From positions 15,001 to 45,827 of the forward strand of contig JAHBMJ010000529.1 of NCBI GenBank assembly GCA_018398765.1: a stretch of DNA of 30,827 nucleotides, written 5' to 3'. Under the pieces are notes generated by a model, which saw nothing but the letters and a program-made list of their open reading frames with translations, was not told the DNA's origin and searched no databases. Made by a program: the position numbers and the translations under genes. The DNA is from Chromera velia (taxonomy: Eukaryota > Sar > Chromeraceae). The stretch's first letter is position 1; each line of letters begins with the position of its first letter. Shown here piece after piece: positions 10,603 to 19,550 of this stretch.

Positions 10603-12418
10603 CCTTCACATGCTGTGCCAGTGTCCGGCTGTACACAAGGATGTCATCGATGAAGACGATGACACACCGGCCTAGTGCAGGTCGCATCGCAAGCGTAATC
10701 AGTCGCATGCTTGCGGGCGGTGCATTCGAGACCCCGAATGGCATCACTAGCCACTCAAACGTTCCCCACCTGGTGACGAAAGCCGTCTTGTAGCTGTCTC
10801 CCATTGCAATGCGGAGCTGGTAGAAAAACTGACGCAAATCTAGCTTTGTAAACCATCTCTTTCCAAAGAGGGTCTCCATCAGCTCCTCTGCACGCGGGAG
10901 TGGGAATGTGTCCTTCACTATCACCTTGTTGAGAGGCCTGTAGTCGATCACCATACGGAAGGTGCCATCCTTTTTCTTCACAAAGAATGCCGGCGCACCA
11001 AAGGGGGACGTCGAAGGACGAATGAACCCCCTGTCCACATAGTCCTTCAACTGCTTCTTCATCTCTTCCAACTCTGTATAGGAGAGGCGATACGAAGGCT
11101 TCGCAGGAGGTCGAGCCCCTGGCTCCAGTTCGATCTTGAAGTCCAAGTCTCCCCTCCTGAGTGGGAGCTTCGGAATCTCATCCGGAAACAACTCCTTGTT
11201 CTCCTTCAAGATCTCCCTTGCTGCAGGGTGCAGGGAGGGAGATGCCATCACTTTCTTATATTCACAAAAGGGGGGCTTCTTTTCCTGTATCCCCTCCTTA
11301 GTTCTCGGGTCAACTTCAACTTCTCCCACCTCCTCTCTTCTTTCTCTCTCAACCTCCGTTTCTTCCTCCTCTCTCTCAATTCTTTCCAATCTGCAGAGAA
11401 AGAAAGGTGCTCCTTTTCTCACTTCTCTCGTGGCCTCTCTGACAGTCATGGGTCCATCTATCCGAGAACTCTTCTTCTCAGGAGTGGTATCCCCTCGAAG
11501 GAGGATCCTCTTTCCTTCGAAGTCGAACCACAATTTCTTCATTTTCGGATGAAAAACGGGATCACGGTCTTCACACCACCGCATCCCAAGAAACAAATCA
11601 TATTTTTTGAGATCGGTGAGAGTGAAGCTGACCTGATCCTCGTATTCGTCAATCTTCAGTCGACACCCATCCGCGGGAACGTATTCGGACACCTGGTGAG
11701 ACGGGTCCCCTGCAAGTGCTCCCTCGCAATCAGTCGGCCTCCCAAACTTGCAGACAGGAAGGCCATGTGAATGAGCAAAGGAAGCAGACATGTAATTCTC
11801 ATCTGCTCCCGGGTCAAACAGGATCGTAACAGGGGTACCGTTCACCATCCCGCGAAGGCGCATCAAAATGAGTCGACATCTGCCATCACCTGGGCGTCCG
11901 ACTCGGGATAGACGCTGTTTGCACCTGCCTACCGGTCCTTTCTGTGCTACCGTGCTGTTCACGGTTCTTGTCTGCTGCAGAGGAACAGAGGGAAAAGAGG
12001 TTGGTGCAGCGTATTCATTCTCGAAAGGAACGGAGGCAACTGGGTCGACTGACCGGGGAAGCTGAGTACCTGGCGGCCTTTGAGGGCCATCACTTTCCCT
12101 CAGAGCCTCTCTCTGAAGGGGTGCTGCGGTTGACCTCAAGTGGTCGGTCTCATGCGCTTCCCCGTCTCTGGACTCCGGCAAGCGTTGGGGGAATGAGTGC
12201 ATATGGTTACAGTGGAAAACGTTGGGTCCTCTCCCATAGATGACCCATGCATCATCCTCTCTCTCCCCTGTTGCCCTCACTGGGCTCTCGCCGTATCTTC
12301 GAGCATCCTCTTTCAGATCTGCATCCCTCTCTCTCTCCTCATCCTTGTCTCCCCAATAGTCATCCTCATACTCATGCTTTTCAGCTTCGAGACAGGCGGG
12401 ACGCACACCTGGCCGTCT
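10603..12418 (-). pseudogene. Protease and reverse transcriptase region of pol (decayed)
   Basis: The open frame starts just after the TAG at 12419-12421. An acidic Asp/Glu/Arg-rich spacer leads to a retropepsin-like region, V-T-I-L-F-D-P-G-A-D-E-N-Y; the active-site triplet reads D-P-G (11804-11815) instead of the usual D-S/T-G. RT follows with motifs in order: F-F-V-K-K-K-D-G-T-F-R-M-V-I-D-Y, F-P-L-P-R, T-K-L-D-L-R, W-L-V-M-P-F-G-V-S-N-A-P, and the catalytic F-I-D-D at 10643-10654. A frameshift shortly after F-I-D-D moves the rest of RT into the next frame. This is a clear Ty3/Gypsy RT that has lost coding capacity. Confidence 0.94.
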
Positions 12419-12421
12419 CTA

Positions 12422-13568
12422 TGCAGGCCGCTGCCCCGAATTTTGGCTCTGACTGTAGGGAGGCTGGCGTCGCCCCTGCCTGTTCTGTCGTTGATCATAC
12501 CCCCCCCACTGCCTGCGAGGAGGATACTGCTGCTGTTGCTGACTCCTTTGGTTACCCCAGGACGGAGAGACTCCATACTGTTGGTCCTGAATCATTTGCC
12601 TCTCTCCACCCCTTCTCCAATCATTCCTCCTGCCGCCACTGGGCTGGCTGCTGCGGGGGCCCGGGCAGTCGGACTGAATGTGCCCCCTCTCTCTGCATAA
12701 GTAACAACGGCCTTCTCTTCTTAGCTGCTGCTTCTTGGCTCGAGAGAGAGCACTCAGGTCTATGGGGACTGGTTCTCCATTCTTCTTTTGCCCCCCATTT
12801 AACTGCCTATAGTTCTAATGGTTTCCTCTGTTCCCCCCCGCAACTCTCTTCTCTGCTTTCAGTGCTTCTGTGATCAGCTTCGACAATGTGTCTGGATTGG
12901 GGTGAACCCATCCGATCTCATCGGACACTGCTTTGGGGAGACCTGCCTTGTAGTCGTACATCAAGTCCGTCTGAGTCACGTCCGTCAACCGGCATGCAAT
13001 CCCCCTGAACTCGTCCGTGTAATCCCATACCCCCTTCTTCGCACAGATCTGTCTAATCTCGGATCGGAGGGTTTCCTGAACGTTGGGGTCTGGGAAGCTG
13101 CGCCTGAACGTTGGGGTCTGGGAAGCTGCGGTACAATGCCTCCTTCAGTCCTTCCAACGATGTGATGGGGATTCCTTCTGCCCTGGCCTCCTCTGCCAGC
13201 TTCACCTGGAGCGTCGGCGAGAGATAGGTCACTGCGATGGGGGCCTGCTCCTCTGGAGGGGTCTTCGTGATGTGGTACAGGTTCTGTCACAAGGTAATCC
13301 AAGTGTCCACATCCTTGGCCTTCTCCAAAAAGATTTCGGGCCTCTTAGGCTTCACACTGAAAGGCGGAGAGGGACGTGAAACATCGCCAGAATGGCTCTG
13401 GAAGAAAGACTGAACAAGAGAACTCTGATGTCCTAACTGAGCTTTCAACTCAGCAATTTCCTGCTGTTGGTGTTTCGCAATCACCGACAGCTGCTATACT
13501 TGGTTTAAAAGCTGCTCAAACCGTTCTTGGAGTGCAGCCTGGGCCTGCGAGTTTCCTACCAGGTCCAT
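12422..13568 (-). pseudogene. gag (nucleocapsid with CCHC zinc knuckle), decayed
   Basis: The start ATG at 13568-13566 gives M-D-L-V-G-N-S-Q. A Gln-rich coiled-coil-like N-terminus is followed by a Ty3-type Gag core (T-Y-L-S-P-T-L-Q, then E-F-R-G-I-A-C, G-L-P-K-A-V). The knuckle C-Y-L-C-R-E-R-G-H-I-Q-S-D-C (C-x2-C-x4-H-x4-C, 12665-12706) precedes an Arg/Gln-rich nucleic-acid-binding tail. Gag would coat the genomic RNA. In-frame stops are TAG 13494-13496, TGA 13287-13289, TAG 12815-12817 and TAG 12419-12421. A 28-bp perfect tandem duplication near 13074-13131 shifts the frame; allowing for it, gag and pol lie in one frame with no overlap, as expected for a Gag-Pol fusion. Confidence 0.9.
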
Positions 13569-13658
13569 CTCTCACGATCTCTCAACCTCAGTCTGTCAAC
13601 ATGTTGAAACACTTCAATCTGCGCTTCTAACTCCACTCAGAAGCTTCTCGGCCCTTGC

Positions 13659-13678
13659 CGAACGAGGCCCTGCTAGCA
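13659..13678 (-). promoter_or_regulatory. Candidate primer-binding site, initiator-Met-tRNA-like
   Basis: Two bases inside the 5' LTR the minus strand reads TGCTAGCAGGGCCTCG. Its complement has the shape of a tRNA 3' end: a 7-nt acceptor strand CCCTGCT, then A, then GCA where CCA is expected. The implied 5' acceptor AGCAGGG resembles initiator Met tRNA, the commonest Ty3/Gypsy primer. One mismatch lies in the CCA part. The host tRNA sequence is not available here. Confidence 0.5.
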
Positions 13679-13680
13679 CA

Positions 13681-13956
13681 TGAAACGTGATCATAGCTAG
13701 TACGAGGCTCAGATAACAGATAGAAGGTCTGTTCCTAGAAGTGTTCCCTAGAAGTCCTACTTCAAAGTCTGGGTCTCCTGATGGTCAATCTGAATGCCGT
13801 GAACACATGCCATCCTGAAGCTATATCGATTGGAGTGGCTACAGGCGCGCACGCTTCCGCTCAGTCCTGTAAGGCAGGCTCATGCGTTCTCTCAACGCCA
13901 CCGACCGGCCCACGCCAACGCTTAGAGGCGGCGCGGCTACGAGTATTCACATCACA
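13681..13956 (-). repeat. 5' LTR (right copy, 276 bp)
   Basis: This is the upstream LTR of the minus-strand element and should hold its promoter. It starts TGAAACGTG and ends ATCACA on the plus strand. It is the same length as the left LTR with no gaps; the 16 differences are all transitions. The copy here retains CpG at most of the differing sites. Confidence 0.96.
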
Positions 13957-13961
13957 AAACT
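13957..13961. repeat. Target-site duplication AAACT, right copy
   Basis: An exact copy of 6818-6822, directly after the terminal CA of the right LTR. Confidence 0.95.
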
Positions 13962-14001
13962 TAACTTTAAATCGATATATCAAAATATTCAACGTCTTAT
14001 G

Positions 14002-14557
14002 ATAGGGGTCTAGATATGGGGGGGGGGGTGGCGTAGTATATAGAGATGTGCCTAGGGGCTATGCCTTAAGGGCGTTATATATAAAGGCATTTTACCGTAG
14101 GGGCAACGCCCCAAGGGTGTTATATTGTATGTATAAGGTCTTAGACAGGCTACATCCCTTTATTGATAAAAAATTGAGCTAAACTCACAAATAATCATAT
14201 TGCGCTAGCCAGATCCAGCCAGTTTACATCAGTTTACGCCCTTTAATATATCATAATCTGGTCGTTAAATCAAAATCAAACATGATTCATTCATTATTGT
14301 GACTCTTGTTTGTTATATGTGGAAGAAGGTCCTTGTACGTCGGCATACATATCTGAATAAAACGGCTTTTGAACGCTCGTGCATATCGTACTGGAAAACG
14401 CTCTCACAATGCCCCCCGACGATTTACAACACCCCTGCAGGGGCGTTGTATATAGCCGTCGGTCGAAGGCCGACGCCCCCTCCCTGAGGCGCTATATACA
14501 TGCAAAGCAGACAACGCCCCTTCATGGGATGTTGTAATAGCAATTCTAGACCCCTAT
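14002..14557. mobile_element. 556-bp non-autonomous DNA transposon (MITE) with 8-bp target duplication
   Basis: Terminal inverted repeats ATAGGGGTCTAGA (14002-14014) and TCTAGACCCCTAT (14545-14557) match perfectly over 13 bp. They are flanked by a perfect 8-bp direct repeat GTCTTATG at 13994-14001 and 14558-14565. An 8-bp duplication with a TAGGGG-like terminus fits hAT-type elements, though Merlin and some others also give 8 bp. No transposase frame is present. The interior has a G13 run, a near-perfect palindrome ACAACACCCCTGCAGGGG-CGTTGT (14426-14449), a hairpin CGTCGG/CCGACG just after it, and several GGGCGTTRTATATA-like units (about 14028, 14069, 14115, 14441, 14484). Confidence 0.85.
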
Positions 14558-14565
14558 GTCTTATG

Positions 14566-15753
14566 ATGGCGTACAAAGAACAATAAACACTATAGATACT
14601 GTTGTTTTGCATACTATAAGAAGCAATTTGAAGATCTGGAAGAAGAATTTGATTAGGCTGTAATATATATTTATGTATACCATGTAGACAATATTCCTGA
14701 ATCATCCTGACAAAACTCGGTTATAGAAAGCACGATGCGAGGCAATTTTATATCAAATGATGACTAATCAAAACAAATTTTAAAAAAGAAAGAAAGACAA
14801 AAAGAAATAGAGGGGAAATAAATCTGAAAAAAATCTGATCGAATTAAAGTGAACCCCAGATGCCGTGGCCGGCTGAGTCGCGGCTATGCTGTGAACTTGG
14901 GGAGGCCACGGCATGCTTCAATGATGCTTGCCGGGGCCCGCATGCGGGCCGGGCGCGCATGCAGCGCTTTCGGGCATGAAAAAAAAACCCTCAATCTTTC
15001 GGGCGAGACGGAGCTGAGAAGTGTGTATCCACGCAGTCTCTACACCTAAGCTCATGCCAGACAATGCACCACTCTCTCAGTTGGGACCCAGACTTCAGTT
15101 GTACGCTCACCTCACCTGATACTCCGTAAAAGTGAAAAGGAATTGTAATCTGCAGGATTCTCCAGCGATCTGTCGCTGGCAAGCCCCCGTCTCTATTGGG
15201 TGATTTTTGAGTCCAGGGAGACTGGGCGTCGCAGTCTTCATCTCTGCTGGGATTTTTTTTTATTGCGCTCTTTTTATTGTGAGCTGGTCGGAATTTTTCG
15301 AAATTTAGGAGAGCGGAATCCTTTCCATTTTTGGCGGTCCGTCAAATGGTGCTTGTTGATGTGATTCTTCTTCACCCGTGCTTAGCCGTCTCCTTCAGAA
15401 TCCAGTGCAACTGCGTGACAGGTTTTCTTTTTTTTCGCTTCCGATTACGTGTGCCAAAATGGATATGTAACAACCGTGGTTGTTTCGTGGCAGCGGCTTG
15501 TTCAGAATGCGTCAGAATGTGGCCTGATCCTCAGTCGTCCCTTGCACATGTCAAAGCTTAATCGTAAGAATTTTTGAAGCACGAAGATCGACCTCCTTAG
15601 AATTGGTCTCTGACTTCGGCCTCGGTTTGGTTTTTCATCACGCTGTCGGGGACGCGATTGATATCAAAGGACCGTCTTTCGGCTGCCCGCTGCCGCTGTG
15701 CCTCTCGTACAGCCACCATTATGTATCTGCGTGCTCACCTGTCTCTGCAGAGA
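14566..15753. other. Upstream region of the SET gene: AT-rich part, then GC-rich palindromes
   Basis: No protein-coding exon is supported. Two structures stand out: an inverted repeat ATGCCGTGGCC (14860-14870) and GGCCACGGCAT (14904-14914), and immediately after it a perfect 16-bp palindrome GGCCCGCATGCGGGCC (14935-14950). This short GC-rich island in AT-rich DNA may belong to the promoter of the downstream gene. No TATA-like element can be assigned with confidence. Confidence 0.5.
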
Positions 15754-15800
15754 ATGGTGAAGGGCGGACTGAGGGGGAAGTCGTCGGGAACAACCGCGAG
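15754..15800 (+). CDS. Tentative first coding exon of the SET gene
   Basis: A CTCTGCAG acceptor at about 15743-15750 is followed by AGAATGG, giving an ATG at 15754, and the segment ends at ...CGCGAG before GTGAGT (donor at 15801). As coded from the ATG it reads M-V-K-G-G-L-R-G-K-S-S-G-T-T-A and ends in phase 2. Joining to GATTGATGG at 16173 (after CTACAGAG) keeps the SET frame open. Another frame through the same exon (phase 0 at the donor) could join at 16171 after CTACAG instead. The splice is inferred. Confidence 0.35.
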
Positions 15801-16170
15801 GTGAGTTCTTTCCTCACGCTGAACTGTGTAGAGCTAGTCCGGAGGGGAAAGAGAATGAGGGATCGAGGGTGACTGCAACGGAGAGCACAAGGAAACAAAG
15901 GTGCTTGATGACGCCAAGCTTGCGTGTGTGCATTCTTTCTTTTGGACATGTGTGTGCATGCATAATGTCTGTGGTTCTCCTCCGGCCGTCTCCAAGATGT
16001 CTTTTGTGGACGTATCTGTCTTCATTGTTTCACAGGAAGCCCTCGTGCCGACGAAGTTCTCGTCTCTCCGAGAAAGGAGACTTGCAGTGTAGCGGAACGC
16101 GAACCAAAAGTGAGGGGGGGGAAATGAGACAAAGCGAGTCGAGCCCCTGGCCGACCGATCTCGACTACAG

Positions 16171-17292
16171 AGGATTGATGGATGCCGCGAGATAGAATGG
16201 CATCACATAGACCCAAACTACCCCTCTCTGAAAGGGAAGAAGGGCAGAGTGGCAACCATTGGAGACGGGGTGGAGGTAAAAGAGTCCAAGATCAAGGGTG
16301 CGGGCCTTGGTTTGTTCGCTACCCGTGACTTTGAGGACCAAGAGAGGATCACTGAGTATGAGGGGTGGGAGCACGACAAAGAAGACGTGGACCGAAACCA
16401 GATCCCCTCTACCTTTGCAAGGTCTCTTCGGGGGTCGAACAGGGTTGTTGTCGTCCCCTGTACAGCAGACGGGTGTGCAGATTTGGAGGGTTTGAGAGGG
16501 GGGGCAGGGGTCATCAACGACCCCACTCTCGTCATGAGGCGCGACGGTCGGTTTGACCGTGACCATTCGAAGGACGACCAGATCAATTGCGAGTTTGAAG
16601 AGAAAGAGTACAACCAGGGACTGAAGGCCCGTGTGTTTGCAAAGGCCATCAAGCCCATCAAGGCCGGGGAAGAAATTCTCATATCATACGGTGTCGGATG
16701 GCATCTGTCATTCAACCAACACAAGAACGAATTGCAGAAAGACCGCGACAGGAGAGCGGCACTGGACCCCGCTCCCTCTCCTCTTACGGGGTTGAACAGT
16801 CAGGAGAAGATTACCTCGTCTGCACATAGACACTCACAGGCCCCCCCAGCACCACCAGCAGGATCCCACCCTCAAAGAACCTCCCCTCGTCTTGCCGCCC
16901 CCCAGTCCCCCGACGTCGCTCTCCACCCCCACGCCTTCTCTGCCGCTGCTGGCCCAGGACAGTCCCCGCCAGCCCCCCTTTCCCCCTCCACAAAAAAACC
17001 CAAACACGAACAGCCAGAGTGCTGGAAAGAGCCCGAATTGAAGCTCGAAGAGGGGTTGAACATCTCGGAGCTCTCTGAAGAGCAAACAGCTAGATTCTTT
17101 GGTGGCAGCAGGAGCAGTTGCAGCAGCAGTAGCCAAACCGGTCACTCCTCTTGCTCTCACCTTTCCCGCCTGCCCTCTTCTGCCCCTCCGACGTCTGCAG
17201 GCCCTTTTTCCTCCAGTGCGGTCATTGGGGGGACGGGGAAGGGAAAGAGAGGAAATCAGGCAGTCCTGAAGCTGAGCAAGAGAAAGAGGTAG
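16171..17292 (+). CDS. SET-domain protein, main exon
   Basis: This is a likely protein-lysine methyltransferase acting on histone or another protein. The frame opens upstream (R-I-D-G-C-R-E-I-E-W-H-H-I-D-P-N), and no in-frame ATG precedes the domain before a TGA at 16111, so an upstream exon is required. SET motifs: K-G-A-G-L-G-L-F-A-T-R (about 16294-16326, cofactor-binding side), E-Y-E-G, then V-I-N-D-P and I-N-C-E-F-E in place of the common N-H-S-C motif, and A-G-E-E-I-L-I-S-Y-G with a nearby Trp (about 16660-16702). The next ~170 residues are Pro/Ser-rich and disordered, ending in a basic stretch G-K-G-K-R-G-N, then L-S-K-R-K-R, nuclear-localisation-like. A TAG at 17290-17292 follows, but the same frame continues into the Cys-His repeats. 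Substrate unknown. Confidence 0.85.
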   Translation, partial: RIDGCREIEWHHIDPNYPSLKGKKGRVATIGDGVEVKESKIKGAGLGLFATRDFEDQERITEYEGWEHDKEDVDRNQIPSTFARSLRGSNRVVVVPCTADGCADLEGLRGGAGVINDPTLVMRRDGRFDRDHSKDDQINCEFEEKEYNQGLKARVFAKAIKPIKAGEEILISYGVGWHLSFNQHKNELQKDRDRRAALDPAPSPLTGLNSQEKITSSAHRHSQAPPAPPAGSHPQRTSPRLAAPQSPDVALHPHAFSAAAGPGQSPPAPLSPSTKKPKHEQPECWKEPELKLEEGLNISELSEEQTARFFGGSRSSCSSSSQTGHSSCSHLSRLPSSAPPTSAGPFSSSAVIGGTGKGKRGNQAVLKLSKRKR

Positions 17293-17309
17293 GGGGTCGC
17301 GGTTTCTAG
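17289..17309 (+). other. Possible 21-nt intron carrying the TAG between SET and repeat regions
   Basis: GTAGGGGGTCGCGGTTTCTAG begins with GT, ends with TTTCTAG and is 21 nt, a multiple of three. Removing it joins K-R-K to S-K-K-Q and leaves one frame. It is shorter than typical introns (the predicted introns in this window run 126-400 nt), so real termination or a recent nonsense change are serious alternatives. Confidence 0.3.
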
Positions 17310-17841
17310 CAAGAAGCAGCTGCCGCAGTCCAAGAAAAAGAAAGCGAAGGGGGAGAAGCTGTGTAAACACAAGCGGAGGCCGGATCAGTGCAGAGATTGC
17401 GGAGGCGCAGGCATCTGCGAACACGGCCGGAGACGAAGTATGTGCAAAGAGTGTGGGGGGACGTACATCTGCGAACACGGCCGCCGTCGTAACAGGTGCA
17501 CGGAATGTTGGGGTGCGAGCATCTGTCAGCACGGAAAGACACGCTCTCACTGCAAGGAGTGTGGGGGGGAGAGTCTCTCCAAGCACTGCGGCAAGTATCG
17601 CACTTCGTGCAAGGATGGTGGAGGGAAGAGCCCCATGCAGTCAGCAAGTCCATCATGCAGAGAGCTCAATCCATGCAAGAAATGCAGAAAGAAAGACGAA
17701 CCTCTGCAAGCAGCCATGGCTGCTGTCAGCGTAGAGATCGAGTGCAAGGTATCTGCCTGCAGGGAGGTGGAGCGGTGTGTGCACGGGACTGTTCGCACGG
17801 AGTGTGAGAAGTGTCCTGCACCTCTGCAGAGACGGAAGTGA
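17310..17841 (+). CDS. Tandem Cys-His (C-x-H-x6-C-x2-C) repeat region, in frame with the SET exon
   Basis: A Lys-rich linker leads to four 18-residue repeats at 17359-17412, 17413-17466, 17467-17520 and 17521-17574, then a degraded fifth (17575-17631) and a last isolated unit near the C-terminus (R-C-V-H-G-T-V-R-T-E-C-E-K-C). The core unit is I-C-E-H-G-R-R-R-S-M-C-K-E-C-G-G. Spacing C-x-H-x6-C-x2-C suggests one zinc per unit. Such repeats occur, often in long arrays, in algal, chromerid and giant-virus proteins; their role is not established, though Arg-rich fingers suggest nucleic acid or protein contact. TGA at 17839-17841 ends the frame. It could be the C-terminal part of the SET protein or a separate product; an internal ATG at 17440 would omit the first repeat and part of the second. 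Confidence 0.7.
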
Positions 17842-19550
17842 AGTGACTGCTGTTGCCCTTCTGTCTGTGTGATGTCTCGATTACTCACTGCCTCTAACTT
17901 GACCTACTAGAAGCTCTCTGCTCCGTCTTCCGCTATCTTTCCCCCCTCTTCCGTCCGTTTCTTTTCTCTCTTAAAAGGGTCATCTTTGAGATATCAGAGA
18001 GAGGGTGGGCAAAGAAAAAATGGGGAAACGGACTGGGGCAAGCCTTCAGCTGCTCTACAGAAGAGGGGGGAGACGCAGTTCTGACATGACCAGCATCATG
18101 CAACGTGTGCCATGAAGGAGTTCTCATGAAAGTCAGCTGACGTGGCTTGGATCTGGTTGCATTTGCTTCTTTATTTTCTTTTTGGATCACTCACTGTGCG
18201 TTGGTGGTGTTGCCCTTGTTTGAAACGTTGAACGTTCCCTCACTTTGGGGGGGAAGGGAAGGGTCGTTTTGGGGAAGGGTGTTCAAGCAAGCAGAAGGGG
18301 GGGGCGGGTTGCATGCTGCAGCGGACTGACGAAGCAAGTCGAAAACGTCGGAGAAAGTAAACAGCTAGATGCGTGTACATTTGCCCGAAAGAATTCCGTT
18401 TTCATCTTCCTGGCGTTAGCAATCCACTCGATGTGGTTTTTTTGTTTCGGCCCTTCGCTTCGACCGTCCCACGAGACAATCATGATTCTTTGAAGTGACC
18501 TCCGGTCGTTTCTCTTTTGGTTGCGTCAGACCTTTGTGCTCCCTTCTTGTGCGATTTTTCCCGCCCGATTCTTGCATGTTTGTGTCCCTGGCAACGTACG
18601 GCCTCTTCTCTTTCTCCCGACCCTATGCAATTATGCAAGGCAAAGGACGGAAGGAGTCTTGAACCGGGTCCACTTGAAGAGCTCTTGAATGGAGGGGGAA
18701 GGCAAGATTTGTTCATGAATGACAGTCGCGTCCATCATGAAACGATTGAGTGTATGCACATTCGTCGCAGTGGGAATCTGCATGCATTTGGTCTGCTTGT
18801 TTAGTTCGTCTTCATCCTTCGTTCTCCTTCAATGCATTCGTCGTGCAGCTTCTTAGAGCTTCCTTCGATCAGGTCGATAAGGAAGCAAACAAAATCTTTA
18901 GAAGAGTTATCAGACAGGCAGGCAGGCAGACGAAGCGAGAAAAGCATTGTGCAGGTCCTTTGGGCAGGAAAAAGAAGGGCAGACACTGCAGCGCAATGAG
19001 TATAGGCGTCATCCAATGTCGTCTGCATCTGCAAAATTCCACTTAAGCGATCCTCCTGTTTCTGTTTTCAATATCCGCCGTTCCGCCGAGCAACACTTTC
19101 CATTTTGTAAATGGACCTCCGTCTTTGTCCTTCTCGGTCCTTCTCGTTTCGCCTTATCTGTCCCGACCTGTACATGCAGTGCCCCTGCCGGACCCATGCC
19201 TGCATATGTGTGTCTGTTGCGATGAGGCTGCCCTCTTTTGATAGTCTTTTTGCGTCTACGTTAGTCGCAATCTCAGAGTGCTCATTATTTGCAAAGGCAG
19301 TTTTCTCTCCGTTTTCTCCTTCTTGGGCTTTGTTGCTCGTCAAGATCTGAATGGGTCTACTTCATGACTTTAGAACCGGTAGTTTGTGCTTCAATGCTGC
19401 AGCTACCGATCCCCTTCTTGTCCATTTCGAGTCGAGGGGGGGGCAGATTGCGATGGCTGGATTCGACGGTAATTTCGACCGGACCAGGCCCTAGACCAAG
19501 CCCCGCTTCCTTCTTAATTGACATGGCAAGGCCTAACATATGTACACCGT
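17842..19550. other. Long region without a supportable gene
   Basis: No domain, no matched pair of splice sites around a long frame, and no RNA gene is recognised. Notable are G-rich runs at 18245-18306 on the plus strand (several runs of three or more G, quadruplex-prone) and one TGCATGCA at 18779-18786. The open frames are short and overlap on both strands. Confidence 0.5.

Larger units (their letters stand above)
6823..13956 (-). mobile_element. Complete but decayed Ty3/Gypsy LTR retrotransposon (chromovirus type)
   Basis: This 7,134-bp element has its sense strand on the minus strand. It has two 276-bp LTRs (6823-7098 and 13681-13956), both TG...CA, flanked by a perfect 5-bp target duplication AAACT at 6818-6822 and 13957-13961. 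Reading 5' to 3' on the minus strand come leader, gag with a CCHC knuckle, protease, reverse transcriptase, RNase H, integrase and chromodomain. RT and RNase H before integrase is Ty3/Gypsy order, and a C-terminal chromodomain defines the chromovirus branch, whose chromodomain is thought to steer integration to marked chromatin. Gag and pol would share one frame if a 28-bp tandem duplication in gag were absent. At least seven in-frame stops and two pol frameshifts make it non-autonomous now. Confidence 0.96.

Noticed and set aside
12313..12873. Long plus-strand open frames opposite gag/pol (also 11136-11770, 12197-12700)
   Set aside because: They are antisense shadows of the retroelement; the minus strand carries the recognisable motifs, the plus strand none.
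10159..13496. Reassigned genetic code (UAG as Gln) to explain repeated TAG at Gln-like positions
   Set aside because: Frameshifts, TGA and TAA stops are also present, the LTRs show the same transition bias, and CAG is used freely in the element. Decay explains everything more simply.
16218..17586. Minus-strand open frames of 168-250 residues opposite the SET gene
   Set aside because: Composition mirrors the Pro/Ser-rich coding strand; no domain; the SET and Cys-His motifs are on the plus strand.
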